From positions 22,000,635 to 22,064,634 of the forward strand of contig NC_135566.1 in the NCBI RefSeq assembly GCF_964340395.1: 64,000 nt of DNA, written 5' to 3'. How positions within the stretch are numbered: position 1 is the first letter of the stretch; every line of letters starts with the position of its first letter. The stretch is from Glandiceps talaboti (taxonomy: Eukaryota; Hemichordata; Enteropneusta; Spengelidae). Shown here piece after piece: positions 23,424 through 36,211 of this stretch. A program made the position numbers and the translations under genes. The notes under the pieces are model-generated. The model worked only from the letters and a program-made list of their open reading frames with translations, had not been told where the DNA came from and did not search any database.

Positions 23424-25839
23424 AGGTGATTCAAAATGCTCACATTCACTATCGCTAATTTGCTAGACGACATGTTTGTGAAATGCATTCTGGTTTTAAA
23501 ACTTTTCAAAAGCGTCTGCAAACACCTTAAAATGACCCTTTTTCAGTCACTTCCCTTCGGATTTACTTCGAGAGTTTTCGGGTATTTCCGGTCCCACCTA
23601 GACCACCGGATTTTATGACGTCATAAAGAAACATGGATAGCACGTAGCCTATGGCGAGCGTAGTCACTAGGTGAACAAAACTCAACAGCATTGTGAAAAA
23701 ATACATTGCTAGTGGTTGTAACAGACATCAGTAAACAAAAACTACACTCTACATGTCTTATTAACCAACATTTACCGATATTTACTCACACTTTCTGACT
23801 AATTGGCAGTGTCTGTGGGTATAAATGCTAAAATATGATCTCCATATTATGGCAAAATAAATCAAAACGGCTAGACTACAGTGTAGATATACATAAACAC
23901 TTGTAATGTCGCTCGCGTGTTTCAATTTATTTATCTGATTTTTTTTATTATTTGCCGAGGAGAAGCATTACAATATCTTCGACAGGCATGGCGTCGACAG
24001 CATATTATAGCCCACTATACTCGACTATACTCACTGATGTCGCCTTTTGAACGGCGCATTTAGCAACAAAGTAAACATATTTATCTTGAATAAATATACT
24101 AGCTATTAGATTGCCATATCATCAGCAATAAAATTGTAAAGAATTGAGGAAATTTCGTGAGTTTAGTGTTGTCATTTACATGACTTTAGCAACTCGTCTG
24201 GAAGAAAACTTGTATGGTTTCCCTTGTTGCGATATCACTTAATTTAATGCAACAAGCCTATTTAATATTCATTAGAAGAATTCTGTAACGAATCATGGTA
24301 TTCGAAGTGTACAGTTTAGGAAACCAACAAATCAAATATCGCGATGTGTTCATGATATCGAGTCAAATACGATTGGACAATATTGACGTCGGCAATCAAG
24401 GTCGTGACCCCAGCACATGGTTATGAAAGAAAGCCTGCAACTAGATACTTGGCTAGCCACGTCCGGTCCCGTTTCTCAGGGTTTGTTTTGAAGTTAGAGA
24501 CGTTATTTCTGTACGACTTGAAGAATTTTACAATATATCTGATTGATAAATATGGATTACATCAACACGTGGATAAATTTAACCCGACACGAATGTGCGC
24601 TGTGCTCTCCCGATTCCATACGTACATTGTACATACACAGCTTCAGCTTTGATCGGCGGCCTAGTATGAGCTTACTGCCGCGGCCGCGGTGACTGCACAA
24701 AACTTGACAACACTACCCCTCTACCGATATATAATAATCACCTGTATACCGTGATAAAAACAAGCAATAATTCGAGTCCCCAACAAGTCGATGAGACCTA
24801 CTTCTGTTCTGTCCGATCCGAATGCGAGTTTCTTAGGTTTTATATGGGTTTCAGACTCGGACTAGAGTATTACGCCCTAGACAATAATAGATGTAAACTT
24901 GTGTTCACAAGCCAAACATGTGACAATACAAGACCACAACGAAAACTGTGAAAAAAATTGCAGGTCAGTCTCATTTTATATATGGACAACAAAATTAGGT
25001 CGGTCACAGTTCCATTTACATGTACATGATGCAATGACTCGGAGCATACTTCCATATGCTCGGAGCAAATCGAATCAATTAGTGTATGGGACCAACAAAT
25101 ATATTGTGGCACATGTCCCGATACGCCTTCTTGAAGTTTCCCATTGGTATTCTAATAGCTAGTATATTTATTCGAGATGAAATATGTTTACTTTGTTGTT
25201 AAATGCACTGTTCAAAAGGCGACGCGAGTACGATTGGGCTAAAATATGCCGTCCTTGGCCCGGGATGCCGTCAAACGTCACCACGGTATCGTAATGCTTC
25301 TTGTCGGCAAATAATAAAAAATCAGATAAATAAAAGTCAATGAATGTGAAACACGCGACATTACAAGTGTTTATATATATCTAGTCTAGCCGTTTTTGAT
25401 TTATTTTGCCATAATATGGGGAGATCATATTTTAGCATTTATACCCACAGACACTGCCAATTAGTCAGAAAGTGTGAGTAAATATCGGTAAATGTTGGTT
25501 AATAAGACATGTAGAGTGTAGTTTTTGTTTACTGATGTCTGTTACAACCACTAGCAATGTATTTTTTCACAATGCTGTTGAGTTTTGTTCACCTAGTGAC
25601 TACGCTCGCCATAGGCTACGTGCTATCCATGTCTCTTTATGACGTCATAAAATCCGGTGGTCTAGGTGGGACCGGAAATACCCGAAAACTCTCGAAGTAA
25701 ATCCGAAGGGAAGTGACTGAAAAAGGGTCATTTTAAGGTGTTTGCAGACGCTTTTGAAAAGTTTTAAAACCAGAATGCATTTCACAAACATGTCGTCTAG
25801 CAAATTAGCGATAGTGAATGTGAGCATTTTGAATCACCT
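23424..25839. mobile_element. TTAA-flanked 2.4-kb element with ~0.7-kb terminal inverted repeats
   Basis: TTAA flanks it at 23420-23423 and 25840-25843. The ends are perfect inverted copies starting AGGTGATTCAAAATGCTCAC. Inverted similarity is nearly exact over the outer 520 bases or so (to about 23940 and 25320). It then continues more diverged to about 24115 and 25155. The roughly 1 kb between has only short ORFs and no recognised transposase. TTAA targets with terminal purines fit Kolobok-type elements, piggyBac less well; classification is tentative. It inserted just after the surviving 53-bp unit. Confidence 0.8.
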
Positions 25840-26019
25840 TTAAGGTATGATGTACTTAATTGTATTCCATTTTACTGCAACTGTAATTAATATTATGGAT
25901 TTTAAAAGTTGCAAAACTTCAAATTTTGTTATACCAGACCAAAATTAGTAATCTTACATTTGTTGTCCTTTTAATTATATGATAAAGACAAAAATTAATT
26001 CAGTTTGTATGATTTTCAG

Positions 26020-26178
26020 TTTACACAAGAGATGGCTGCTGCCTGGAAAATGACTGTAGAACTAAAACTAGGAATGTTTGAAGCTGACAAAGCAGAAAAT
26101 AATCCATTGGCATTCACTGATGACACAATACCCAAACCTGATCCTCCCAATGTTGCACCACATCACATATGGACTACA
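26020..26178 (+). CDS. PI4KA: PI4KA exon 8 of window
   Basis: The acceptor is GATTTTCAG ending at 26019 and the donor GTAAGT starts at 26179. It is 53 codons, phase 0 at both ends, reading FTQEMAAAWKMTVELKLGMF and ending APHHIWTT. A 77-bp array begins 22 bases after the donor. Confidence 0.94.
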
Positions 26179-26200
26179 GTAAGTTGTACAGTTGAATGGG

Positions 26201-27080
26201 ATCATTTGCATATGACAATATATGGGTTTATTTGGTAATTTACTAGGAACTTATAATTTGCATACTATTATAATTAGATCATTTGCATATGACAATATGT
26301 GGGTTTATTGGGTAATTTACTAGGAACTTATAATTTGCATACTATTATAATTAGATCATTTGCATATGACAATATATGGGTTTATTTGGTAATTTACTAG
26401 GAACTTATAATTTGCATACTATTATAATTAGATCATTTGCATATGACAATATGTGGGTTTATTAGGTAATTTACTAGGAACTTATAATTTGCATACTATT
26501 ATAATTAGATCATTTGCATATGACAATATATGGGTTTATTTGGTAATTTACTAGGAACTTATAATTTGCATACTATTATAATTAGATCATTTATATATGA
26601 CAATATATGGGTTTATTGGGTAATTTACTAGGAAGTTATAATTTGCATACTATTATAATTAGATCATTTGCATATGACAATATGTGGGTTTATTGGGTAA
26701 TTTACTAGGAACTTATAATTTGCATACTATTATAATTAGATCATTTGCATATGGCAATATATGGGTTTATTGGGTAATTTACTAGGAACTTATAATTTGC
26801 ATACTATTATAATTAGATCATTTGCATATGACAATATATGGGTTTATTGGGTAATTTACTAGGAACTTATAATTTGCATACTATTATAATTAGATCATTT
26901 GCATATGGCAATATATGGGTTTATTGGGTAATTTACTAGGAACTTATAATTTGCATACTATTATAATTAGATCATTTGCATATGACAATATATGGGTTTA
27001 TTGGGTAATTTACTAGGAACTTATAATTTGCATACTATTATAATTAGATCATTTGCATATGGCAATATGTGGGTTAGTAG
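26201..27080 (+). repeat. 77-bp minisatellite, about 11 copies, in intron 8
   Basis: Units start ATCATTTGCATATGACAATA and contain GGTAATTTACTAGGAACTTA, with starts at 26201, 26278 and 26355. The array begins 22 bases after the exon 8 donor. Each unit holds an octamer-like ATTTGCATA, which may be chance in AT-rich DNA. Confidence 0.94.
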
Positions 27081-27359
27081 GTAAATTAATAAGCCTGAAA
27101 TTAGCATACTATTATATTTAAAATGGCGTAATCAAATACTAAAATGTCAAAGGTCAAAGTCATTGAGCCTACTGTTATATTAACTGCTAATTATAACAGT
27201 TATTTGAACTATCTTTAAAGTGATATTTTAAAAAAAACTGAGATAATAGCAAACACTTGGTCCACTGTGCTTGGTCCATTTGATGATATGTTTTATGATT
27301 GACAGATATTTAACACATTTCACAATTGATTATTAAATCTACTTTTTTATTGATTGTAG

Positions 27360-27407
27360 TTCCTGCAACAAAGATTTGAAGCTATCAAATATAGCAGCTC
27401 AGATCAG
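27360..27407 (+). CDS. PI4KA: PI4KA exon 9 of window (16 codons)
   Basis: This short exon would be missed by ORF length alone. It lies between acceptor GATTGTAG ending at 27359 and donor GTAGGA at 27408. It encodes FLQQRFEAIKYSSSDQ, which joins exon 8 (IWTT) and exon 10 (VEMFAMLLH) exactly as in the family sequence IWxxFLxQRFExxKYxSSDQVE. Confidence 0.94.
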
Positions 27408-27490
27408 GTAGGAAAATATCTCATTTTTAGAGGGTAGAATTTTCTTTCATTCTAAGAGTGAAAATACTATTTCGTATAAAATGATATAAC

Positions 27491-27912
27491 TGTCAAACTG
27501 TACTGAAATGTACCACAGAATCTTAGTGTCAAACTGTACTGAAATGTACCACAGAATCTTAGTGTCAAACTGTACTGAATGTACCACAGAATCTTAGTGT
27601 CAAACTGTACTGAATGTACCACAGAATCTTAGTGTCAAACTGTACTGAAATGTACCACAGAATCTTAGTGTCAAACTGTACTGAAATGTACCACAGAATC
27701 TTAGTGTCAAACTGTACTGAAATGTACCACAGAATCTTAGTGTCAAACTGTACTGAAATGTACCACAGGATCTTAGTGTCAAACTGTACTGAAATGTACC
27801 ACAGAATCTTAGTGTCAAACTGTACTGAAATGTACCACAGAATCTTAGTGTCAAACTGTACTGAAATGTACCACAGAATCTTAGTGTCAAACTGTACTGA
27901 AATGTACCACAT
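27491..27912 (+). repeat. 36-bp minisatellite, about 12 copies, in intron 9
   Basis: The unit is TGTCAAACTGTACTGAAATG followed by TACCACAGAATCTTAG; two copies lack one A. It starts about 80 bases after the donor. Confidence 0.94.
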
Positions 27913-28039
27913 CAATACACTGTCACACACACTGACTTGGTGATACAGTCAAAGTGACTTGTACACACATAAATACAGTGTCACACACACTGACTTGGTG
28001 ATACAGTCAAAGTGACTTGTACACACATAAATACAGTGT

Positions 28040-28070
<31 letters not shown>

Positions 28071-28116
28071 ACTTGGTGATACAGTCAACGTGACTTGTAC
28101 ACACATAAATACAGTG

Positions 28117-28162
<46 letters not shown>

Positions 28163-28170
28163 ACTTGGTG
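27913..28170 (+). repeat. About 58-bp tandem repeat with embedded (CA)n
   Basis: Three to four units carry CTGACTTGGTGATACAGTCA and TGACTTGTACACACATAAAT. The CA tract grows from unit to unit (about 28040-28067, then 28118-28160). A microsatellite expanding inside a minisatellite is visible here. Confidence 0.9.
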
Positions 28171-28282
28171 ATGATGCATACAGAGTACATATACCTAAAT
28201 CAAAGAGAAAGTAGTGTTCAGTGAGTTGATGGTGATATTTTTCTTTATTCTAATTTCTACTATTCTTTATTTATTTGATAAG

Positions 28283-28494
28283 GTTGAAATGTTTGCAATG
28301 TTACTACATCAGTCTTTGTCACTGTATGTTGGCTGTAGACCAAGTCATATGAGTCGTCATGTGGCAGCAGCCAGTACAAGATATAGACTACTTACTATGG
28401 GTATGTCTATGCTACAAGGTGATATTATAATGCAGTCTACCAAGAAGAATGTACTTAGAGAGAGAATTTATTCAGCTGCATTTGACTTTTTCAC
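28283..28494 (+). CDS. PI4KA: PI4KA exon 10 of window
   Basis: The acceptor is GATAAG ending at 28282, with a T-rich tract further upstream; the donor GTAAGT starts at 28495. It has 70 codons plus two bases of a Thr codon. Contents are VEMFAMLLHQSLSL, SRHVAAAS, LLTMGMSMLQ, NVLRERIYSAAFDFF, all aligned with family positions. Confidence 0.94.
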
Positions 28495-28578
28495 GTAAGT
28501 TTATTTGATTTGATGATAGTAGTTTTGATGTCAACCTTTAAAAGTTATAAAACAGTGTTTGGTTGAAATGGATGACTT

Positions 28579-29155
28579 TGACAGTGGATTACTTGGAGAT
28601 AGTACAAATATGTACATAACTGGATTACTCAGAGATAGTACAAATATGTACATAGCTGGATTACTTGGAGATAGTACAAATATGTCAGAGATAGTACAAA
28701 TATGTACATAGCTAGATTACTCGGAGATAGTACAAATATGTCAGAGATAGTACAAATATGTACATAGCTGGATTACTCAGAGATAGTACAAATATGTCAG
28801 AGATAGTACAAATATGTACATAGCTGGATTACTCAGAGATAGTACAAATATGTACATAGCTGGATTACTCGGAGATAGTACAAATATGTCAGAGATAGTA
28901 CAAATATGTACATAGCTGGATTACTCGGAGATAGTACAAATATGTACATGGCTGGATTACTCAGAGATAGTACAAATATGTACATAGCTGGATTACTCAC
29001 AGATAGTACAAATATGTCAGAGATAGTACAAATATGTACATAGCTGGATTACTCGGAGATAGTACAAATATGTACATGGCTGGATTACTCAGAGATAGTA
29101 CAAATATGTACATAGCTGGATTACTCGGAGATAGTACAAATATGTACTACTGGAC
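28579..29155 (+). repeat. Compound 34/55-bp repeat in intron 10
   Basis: Units combine GAGATAGTACAAATATGTAC and ATAGCTGGATTACTC. Some copies carry an extra short module, GTCAGAGATAGTACAAATAT. The array starts about 85 bases after the donor. Confidence 0.9.
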
Positions 29156-29202
29156 TATATCATACTTAGTGGTAGAGGGAACTATTTACTCTTTTCTGGG
29201 CA

Positions 29203-30456
29203 AATAAGTGATATATCATACAATCTTAAATAAGTGATATATCGTACAATCTTAAATAAGTGATATATCGTACAATCTTAAATAAGTGATATATCGTACA
29301 ATCTTAAATAAGTGATATATCGTACAATCTTAAATAAGTGATATATCGTACAATCTTAAATAAGTGATATATCGTACAATCTTAAATAAGTGATATATCA
29401 TACAATCTTAAATAAGTGATATATCATACAATCTTAAATAAGTGATATATCGTACAATCTTAAATAAGTGATATATCATACAATCTTAAATAAGTGATAT
29501 ATCATACAATCTTAAATAAGTGATATATCGTACAATCTTAAATAAGTGATATATCGTACAATCTTAAATAAGTGATATATCATACAATCTTAAATAAGTG
29601 ATATATCGTACAATCTTAAATAAGTGATATATCGTACAATCTTAAATAAGTGATATATCGTACAATCTTAAATAAGTGATATATCATACAATCTTAAATA
29701 AGTGATATATCATACAATCTTAAATAAGTGATATATCATACAATCTTAAATAAGTGATATATCATACAATCTTAAATAAGTGATATATCATACAATCTTA
29801 AATAAGTGATATATCGTACAATCTTAAATAAGTGATATATCGTACAATCTTAAATAAGTGATATATCATACAATCTTAAATAAGTGATATATCGTACAAT
29901 CTTAAATAAGTGATATATCGTACAATCTTAAATAAGTGATATATCATACAATCTCAAATAAGTGATATATCATACAATCATAAATAAGTGATATATCGTA
30001 CAATCTTAAATAAGTGATATATCATACAATCTTAAATAAGTGATATATCATACAATCTTAAATAAGTGATATATCGTACAATCTTAAATAAGTGATATAT
30101 CGTACAATCTTAAATAAGTGATATATCGTACAATCTTAAATAAGTGATATATCATACAATCTCAAATAAGTGATATATCATACAATCGTAAATAAGTGAT
30201 ATATCGTACAATCTTAAATAAGTGATATATCATACAATCTTAAATAAGTGATATATCATACAATCTTAAATAAGTGATATATCATACAATCGTAAATAAG
30301 TGATATATCGTACAATCTTAAATAAGTGATATATCGTACAATCTTAAATAAGTGATATATCGTACAATCTTAAATAAGTGATATATCGTACAATCTTAAA
30401 TAAGTGATATATCATACAATCTTAAATTAGTGATATATCGTACAATCTTAATAAGT
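29203..30456 (+). repeat. 26-bp minisatellite, about 48 copies
   Basis: The unit is AATAAGTGATATATCGTACA followed by ATCTTA, with CGTAC/CATAC and CTTA/CTCA/CGTA variants. Confidence 0.96.
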
Positions 30457-30532
30457 ATAAATTACCTGTCTCTACAAAGTCAATCAGTGACCATGATTTT
30501 TTAGTTGTCCTTTACTTTGAACCATATACTAA

Positions 30533-32345
30533 AAAATTACAGTTATTATCATTATCTATCAAACCATATACTAAATATATAATTATTATCATTATCTATC
30601 AAACCATATACTAAATATATAATTATTATCATTATCTATCAAACCATATACTAAATATATAATTATTATCATTATCTATCAAACCATATACTAAATATAT
30701 AATTATTATCATTATCTATCAAACCATAGTAAATATATAATTATTATCATTATCTATCAAACCATAGTAAATATATAATTATTATCATTATCTATCAAAC
30801 CATAGTAAATATATAATTATTATCATTATCTATCAAACCATATACTAAATATATAATTATTATCATTATCTATCAAACCATAGTAAATATATAATTATTA
30901 TCATTATCTATCAAACCATAGTAAATATATAATTATTATCATTATCTATCAAACCATAGTAAATATATAATTATTATCATTATCTATCAAACCATAGTAA
31001 ATATATAATTATTATCATTATCTATCAAACCATAGTAAATATATAATTATTATCATTATCTATCAAACCATATACTAAATATATAATTATTATCATTATC
31101 TATCAAACCATATACTAAATATATAATTATTATCATTATCTATCAAACCATATACTAAATATATAATTATTATCATTATCTATCAAACCATATACTAAAT
31201 ATATAATTATTATCATTATCTATCAAACCATATACTAAATATATAATTATTATCATTATCTATCAAACCATATACTAAATATATAATTATTATCATTATC
31301 TATCAAACCATATACTAAATATATAATTATTATCATTATCTATCAAACCATATACTAAATATATCATTATTATCATTATCTATCAAACCATATACTAAAT
31401 ATATAATTATTATCATTATCTATCAAACCATATACTAAATATATAATTATTATCATTATCTATCAAACCATATACTAAATATATCATTATTATCATTATC
31501 TATCAAACCATATACTAAATATATCATTATTATCATTATCTATCAAACCATATACTAAATATATCATTATTATCATTATCTATCAAACCATATACTAAAT
31601 ATATCATTATTATCATTATCTATCAAACCATATACTAAATATATCATTATTATCATTATCTATCAAACCATATACTAAATATATAATTATTATCATTATC
31701 TATCAAACCATAGTAAATATATAATTATTATCATTATCTATCAAACCATATACTAAATATATAATTATCATTATCTATCAAACCATATACTAAATATATA
31801 ATTATTATCATTATCTATCAAACCATAGTAAATATATCATTATTATCATTATCTATCAAACCATATACTAAATATATCATTATTATCATTATCTATCAAA
31901 CCATATACTAAATATATAATTATTATCATTATCTATCAAACCATAGTAAATATATAATTATTATCATTATCTATCAAACCATATACTAAATATATAATTA
32001 TTATCATTATCTATCAAACCATATACTAAATATATAATTATTATCATTATCTATCAAACCATATACTAAATATATAATTATTATCATTATCTATCAAACC
32101 ATATACTAAATATATAATTATTATCATTATCTATCAAACCATAGTAAATATATAATTATTATCATTATCTATCAAACCATATACTAAATATATAATTATT
32201 ATCATTATCTATCAAACCATATACTAAATATATAATTGTTATCATTATCTATCAAACCATATACTAAATATATAATTATTATCATTATCTATCAAACCAT
32301 AGTAAATATATAATTATTATCATTATCTATCAAACCATATACTAT
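30533..32345 (+). repeat. 37/39-bp minisatellite, about 47 copies
   Basis: The unit is AACCATATACTAAATATATA followed by ATTATTATCATTATCTATC. A shorter CCATAGTAAA version is interspersed, and an ATCATTATT variant clusters at about 31360-31680 and 31820-31920. It abuts the previous array, so intron 10 is three unrelated arrays in a row. Confidence 0.96.
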
Positions 32346-32428
32346 ATGTAAATATTTGAAGTCATTATCATTATGATTGAATGTGTTGAAAGGGTCATAT
32401 CTTCATTTCAACTTACATTTGGTTTCAG

Positions 32429-32553
32429 GGAAACATGTAAATGTCCAACACAGACCACAGCTGAGTTAAGAGAAGACATTAAAGTTTTGATCAAATTCTG
32501 GCAAGCCATGCATTCTGATAAGAAGTATCTGAGATATAGTGTTATATCTACAG
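32429..32553 (+). CDS. PI4KA: PI4KA exon 11 of window
   Basis: The acceptor is GGTTTCAG ending at 32428 and the donor GTAAAG starts at 32554. The first base completes the Thr codon from exon 10; the exon ends one base into a Glu codon. It contains [20 protein letters not shown] and KKYL. The short Cys/Pro/Thr stretch before it (CKCPTQTT) replaces the vertebrate PPKFPTQG-like stretch. Confidence 0.93.
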
Positions 32554-32683
32554 GTAAAGTATGGTTCTAGATAGTAATTGGGATGTCAAGATTGTACAAC
32601 AGCTGACTTTGTCACAAATTTGGGCTTAAAAAAGAGCTGATGTTAAGAGAAGTTGGATAGATATGGCAGAGGAATTTAACATT

Positions 32684-34279
32684 TGAAGAATAGATAGCCG
32701 AGGGAAGGGATGGCAATAGTTGTAGACTTGCCGGTATACATTTGAGGAATAGATAGCCAAAGGAAGGGATGGCAATAGTTGTAGACTTGCCTCTATAAAT
32801 TTGAGGAATAGATAACTGAGGGAAGGGATGGCAATAGTTGTAGACTTGCCTCTATACATTTGAGGAATAGATAGCTGAGGGAAGGGATGGAAATAGTTGT
32901 AGCCTTGCCTCTATACATTTGAGGAATAGATAGCCAAGGGAAGGGATGGCAATAGTTGTAGACTTGCCTCTATACATTTGAGGAATAGATAACTGAGGGA
33001 AGGGATGGTAATAGTTGTAGACTTGCCTCTATACATTTGAGGAATAGATAACTGAGGGAAGAGATGGAAATAGTTGTAGACTTGCCTCTATACATTTGAG
33101 GAATAGATAACTGAGGGAAGGGATGGTAATAGTTGTAGACTTGCCTCTATAAATTTGAGGAATAGATAGCTGAGGGAAGGGATGGCAATAGTTGTAGACT
33201 TGCCTCTATACATTTGAGGAATAGATAGCCAAGGGAAGGGATGGCAATAGTTGTAGACTTGCCTCTATAAATTTGAGGAATAGATAGCCGAGGGAAGGGA
33301 TGGCAATAGTTGTAGACTTGCCTCTATACATTTGAGGAATAGATAGCTGAGGGAAGGGATGGTAACAGTTGTAGACTTGCCTCTATACATTTGAGGAATA
33401 GATAACTGAGGGAAGGGATGGCAATAGTTGTAGACTTGCCTCTATACATTTGAGGAATAGATAACTGAGGGAAGGGATGGCAATAGTTGTAGACTTGCCT
33501 CTATACATTTGAGGAATAGATAGCCAAGGGAAGGGATGGCAATAGTTGTAGACTTGCCTCTATACATTTGAGGAATAGATAACTGAGGGAAGGGATGGCA
33601 ATAGTTGTAGACTTGCCTCTATACATTTGAGGAATAGATAGCCAAGGGAAGGGATGGCAATAGTTGTAGACTTGCCTCTATACATTTGAGGAATAGATAA
33701 CTGAGGGAAGGGATGGCAATAGTTGTAGACTTGCCTCTATACATTTGAGGAATAGATAGCCAAGGGAAGGGATAGCAATAGTTGTAGACTTGCCTCTATA
33801 CATTTGAGGAATAGATAACTGAGGGAAGGGATGGCAATAGTTGTAGACTTGCCTCTATACATTTGAGGAATAGATAGCCAAGGGAAGGGATGGCAATAGT
33901 TGTAGACTTGCCTCTATACATTTGAGGAATAGATAGCTGAGGGAAGGGATGGCAATAGTTGTAGACTTGCCTCTATACATTTGAGGAATAGATAACTGAG
34001 GGAAGAGATGGCAATAGTTGTAGACTTGCCTCTATACATTTGAGGAATAGATAGCCAAGGGAAGGGATGGCAATAGTTGTAGACTTGCCTCTATACATTT
34101 GAGGAATAGATAGCCAAGGGAAGGGATGGCAATAGTTGTAGACTTGCCTCTATACATTTGAGGAATAGATAACTGAGGGAAGGGATGGCAATAGTTGTAG
34201 ACTTGCCTCTATACATTTGAGGAATAGATAACTGAGGGAAGGGATGGCAATAGTTGTAGACTTGCCTCTATACATTTGC
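32684..34279 (+). repeat. 59-bp minisatellite, about 27 copies, in intron 11
   Basis: The unit is GAGGAATAGATAGCCGAGGG, AAGGGATGGCAATAGTTGTA, then GACTTGCCTCTATACATTT. GCCAAGG, GCTGAGG and ACTGAGG variants often alternate, which suggests duplication of multi-unit blocks. Confidence 0.95.
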
Positions 34280-34728
34280 AAAGTAAATGAAATCATGTTC
34301 TGTAATCAATTATGTCAGTAAATTTAGACTACATGTAGTCAAAAATTATGGTTTTTAGAAAGGCGGTATTCTTAAAAAGTATGAAAAGTGGTGAAAAGCC
34401 TGTAAATGTTTTCAAACTGTATAATTATCTTGGAATACAAGGCTTTCTTGGTCACCTGCCAAGGAGGACCTGTCTTCAAAAGGAAATAAGGCTATTTATC
34501 AAATACAAGTAAAACAATCAAAAGAATATTCAATCAAATACATCAGTAATTACATGGAACTGGTGGAGGTTGTAGAAATAGTTTGCCCGAACTAGTCTAG
34601 CTCACAACCCTTACAGAAGGAGTTAAGTCGAAAATACTGGGTGAAACTCAGGTAGCAGAAATTTTTTTTAAAAATGTGATAAGAATAATTGTCAAAATAT
34701 TGCTTTGCATGAACAAATAAATAAGATT
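34280..34728. other. Intron 11 tail: no recognisable feature
   Basis: About 450 AT-rich bases with no array or element end that I could identify. Confidence 0.5.
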
Positions 34729-34729
34729 C

Positions 34730-34762
<33 letters not shown>

Positions 34763-35250
34763 TGACCACCACACCTAACAACACATAAATGGTGGTGTAT
34801 TTCACAAAGATAACAGGGATTAACAAACAATTGAATAAACATTCAAAAAATGTATATAAATGTGCCTAGCAACAAGACCATGCCCATAGCAACAGCCAAA
34901 TGATCACGTATATTGCAAAGATAACGGATTAATAGACAAATGAATAAACATTCAAAAAATGTATGTAAATTTGCCTAGCAACAAGACCATGCCTATAGCA
35001 ACAGCCAAAGGATTACACATATTGCAAAGATAACAACAGGGATTAATAGACAAATTAATAAACATTCAAAATATGTATGGAAATATACCTAGCAACAAGA
35101 CCACACCCATAGCAACAGCAAAATTATCACATATATTGCAAAGATAAATCAGGGATTCGTAGACAAGTGAACAAACATTGAAAAATGTATGCAAATATGT
35201 CTAGCAACATGACCACGCCCATAGCAACAGCTAAATGATTGCGTGTGGTA
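34729..35250 (+). repeat. (CAA)n tract and degenerate ~112-bp repeat, second locus
   Basis: A (CAA)n microsatellite at 34731-34762 leads into four to five diverged units with CCTAGCAACAAGACCATGCC and CATAGCAACAGCCAAATGAT. These belong to the same family as 10320-11590. Two introns of one gene thus hold tandem versions of the same dispersed repeat. Confidence 0.85.
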
Positions 35251-35341
35251 GATTTCCACTTTCTTGTGTATAACATATAAAGTGACTTAGCAACTCAGGT
35301 CAATTGTACATGTATAACAGCTAAAAACATTTATATTACAG

Positions 35342-35571
35342 AGCCTACAGATAGTGGGTTAGGGTCCACTTTAAGTACAATACCAGTTGATCTGAGAGCT
35401 AGTGCAGAGTTTACTCCACGACAACCTGCTGGCTGGATGAACACTGTGCCATTGACTAGTAACATGTCAGTTATGTCCAAAAGATCATCAACCACCAGGA
35501 AAAGTCCCGGAGGAACAGATTATTTTGTTAAAGATTATATGAAGCGAAGGAATCTGATCTTGTCTCTAGTC
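35342..35571 (+). CDS. PI4KA: PI4KA exon 12 of window; its 3' end seeds the 39-bp array
   Basis: The acceptor is ATTACAG ending at 35341 and the donor GTAAGT starts at 35572. Two bases complete the Glu codon, then 76 codons follow to a phase-0 end. The first part is Ser/Thr-rich and likely disordered; GWMNTVPLTSNMS, then YFVKDYMKRRNLILSL, match the family. The last 24 exon bases resemble the repeat unit that follows. Confidence 0.93.
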
Positions 35572-36211
35572 GTAAGTATATATGTGTAGGATCTGATATT
35601 GTCTATACTAATAAGCATATACGAGTAGGATCTGATATTGTCTATACTAATAAGCATATACGAGTAGGATCTGATATTGTCTATACTAATAAGCATATAC
35701 GAGTAGGATCTGATATTGTCTATACTAATAAGCATATACGAGTAGGATCTGATATTGTCTATACTAATAAGCATATACAAGTAGGATCTGATATTGTCTA
35801 TACTAATAAGCATATACGAGTAGGATCTGATATTGTCTATACTAATAAGCATATACGAGTAGGATCTGATATTGTCTATACTAATAAGCATATACGAGTA
35901 GGATCTGATATTGTCTATACTAATAAGCATATACAAGTAGGATCTGATATTGTCTATACTAATAAGCATATACGAGTAGGATCTGATATTGTCTATACTA
36001 ATAAGCATATACGAGTAGGATCTGATATTGTCTATACTAATAAGCATATACAAGTAGGATCTGATATTGTCTATACTAATAAGCATATACGAGTAGGATC
36101 TGATATTGTCTATACTAATAAGCATATACGAGTAGGATCTGATATTGTCTATACTAATAAGCATATACGAGTAGGATCTGATATTGTCTATACTAATAAG
36201 CATATACGTGT
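35548..36211 (+). repeat. 39-bp minisatellite seeded at the exon 12 donor, about 16 copies plus seed
   Basis: The seed, 35548-35587, is AGGAATCTGATCTTGTCTCT, then AGTCGTAAGTATATATGTGT, and spans the junction (donor at 35572). Units read AGGATCTGATATTGTCTATA then CTAATAAGCATATACGAGT. The donor GTAAG has become ATAAG in the units, so the copies are not functional donors. Confidence 0.93.

Noticed and set aside
24383-25162. ORFs of 66-89 codons within the TTAA element
   Set aside because: No recognised transposase motif or conserved pattern; lengths are near chance level.
23436-25827. Identical 60-codon ORFs on opposite strands
   Set aside because: They are the two arms of the TTAA element; no domain and no start context.
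26201-27080. Octamer (ATTTGCATA) enhancer cluster
   Set aside because: One motif per 77-bp unit is expected from amplifying a single chance occurrence; no other evidence for an enhancer.
35535-36203. Minus-strand 222-codon repetitive ORF
   Set aside because: Product of the 39-bp array antisense to PI4KA exon 12 and its intron.
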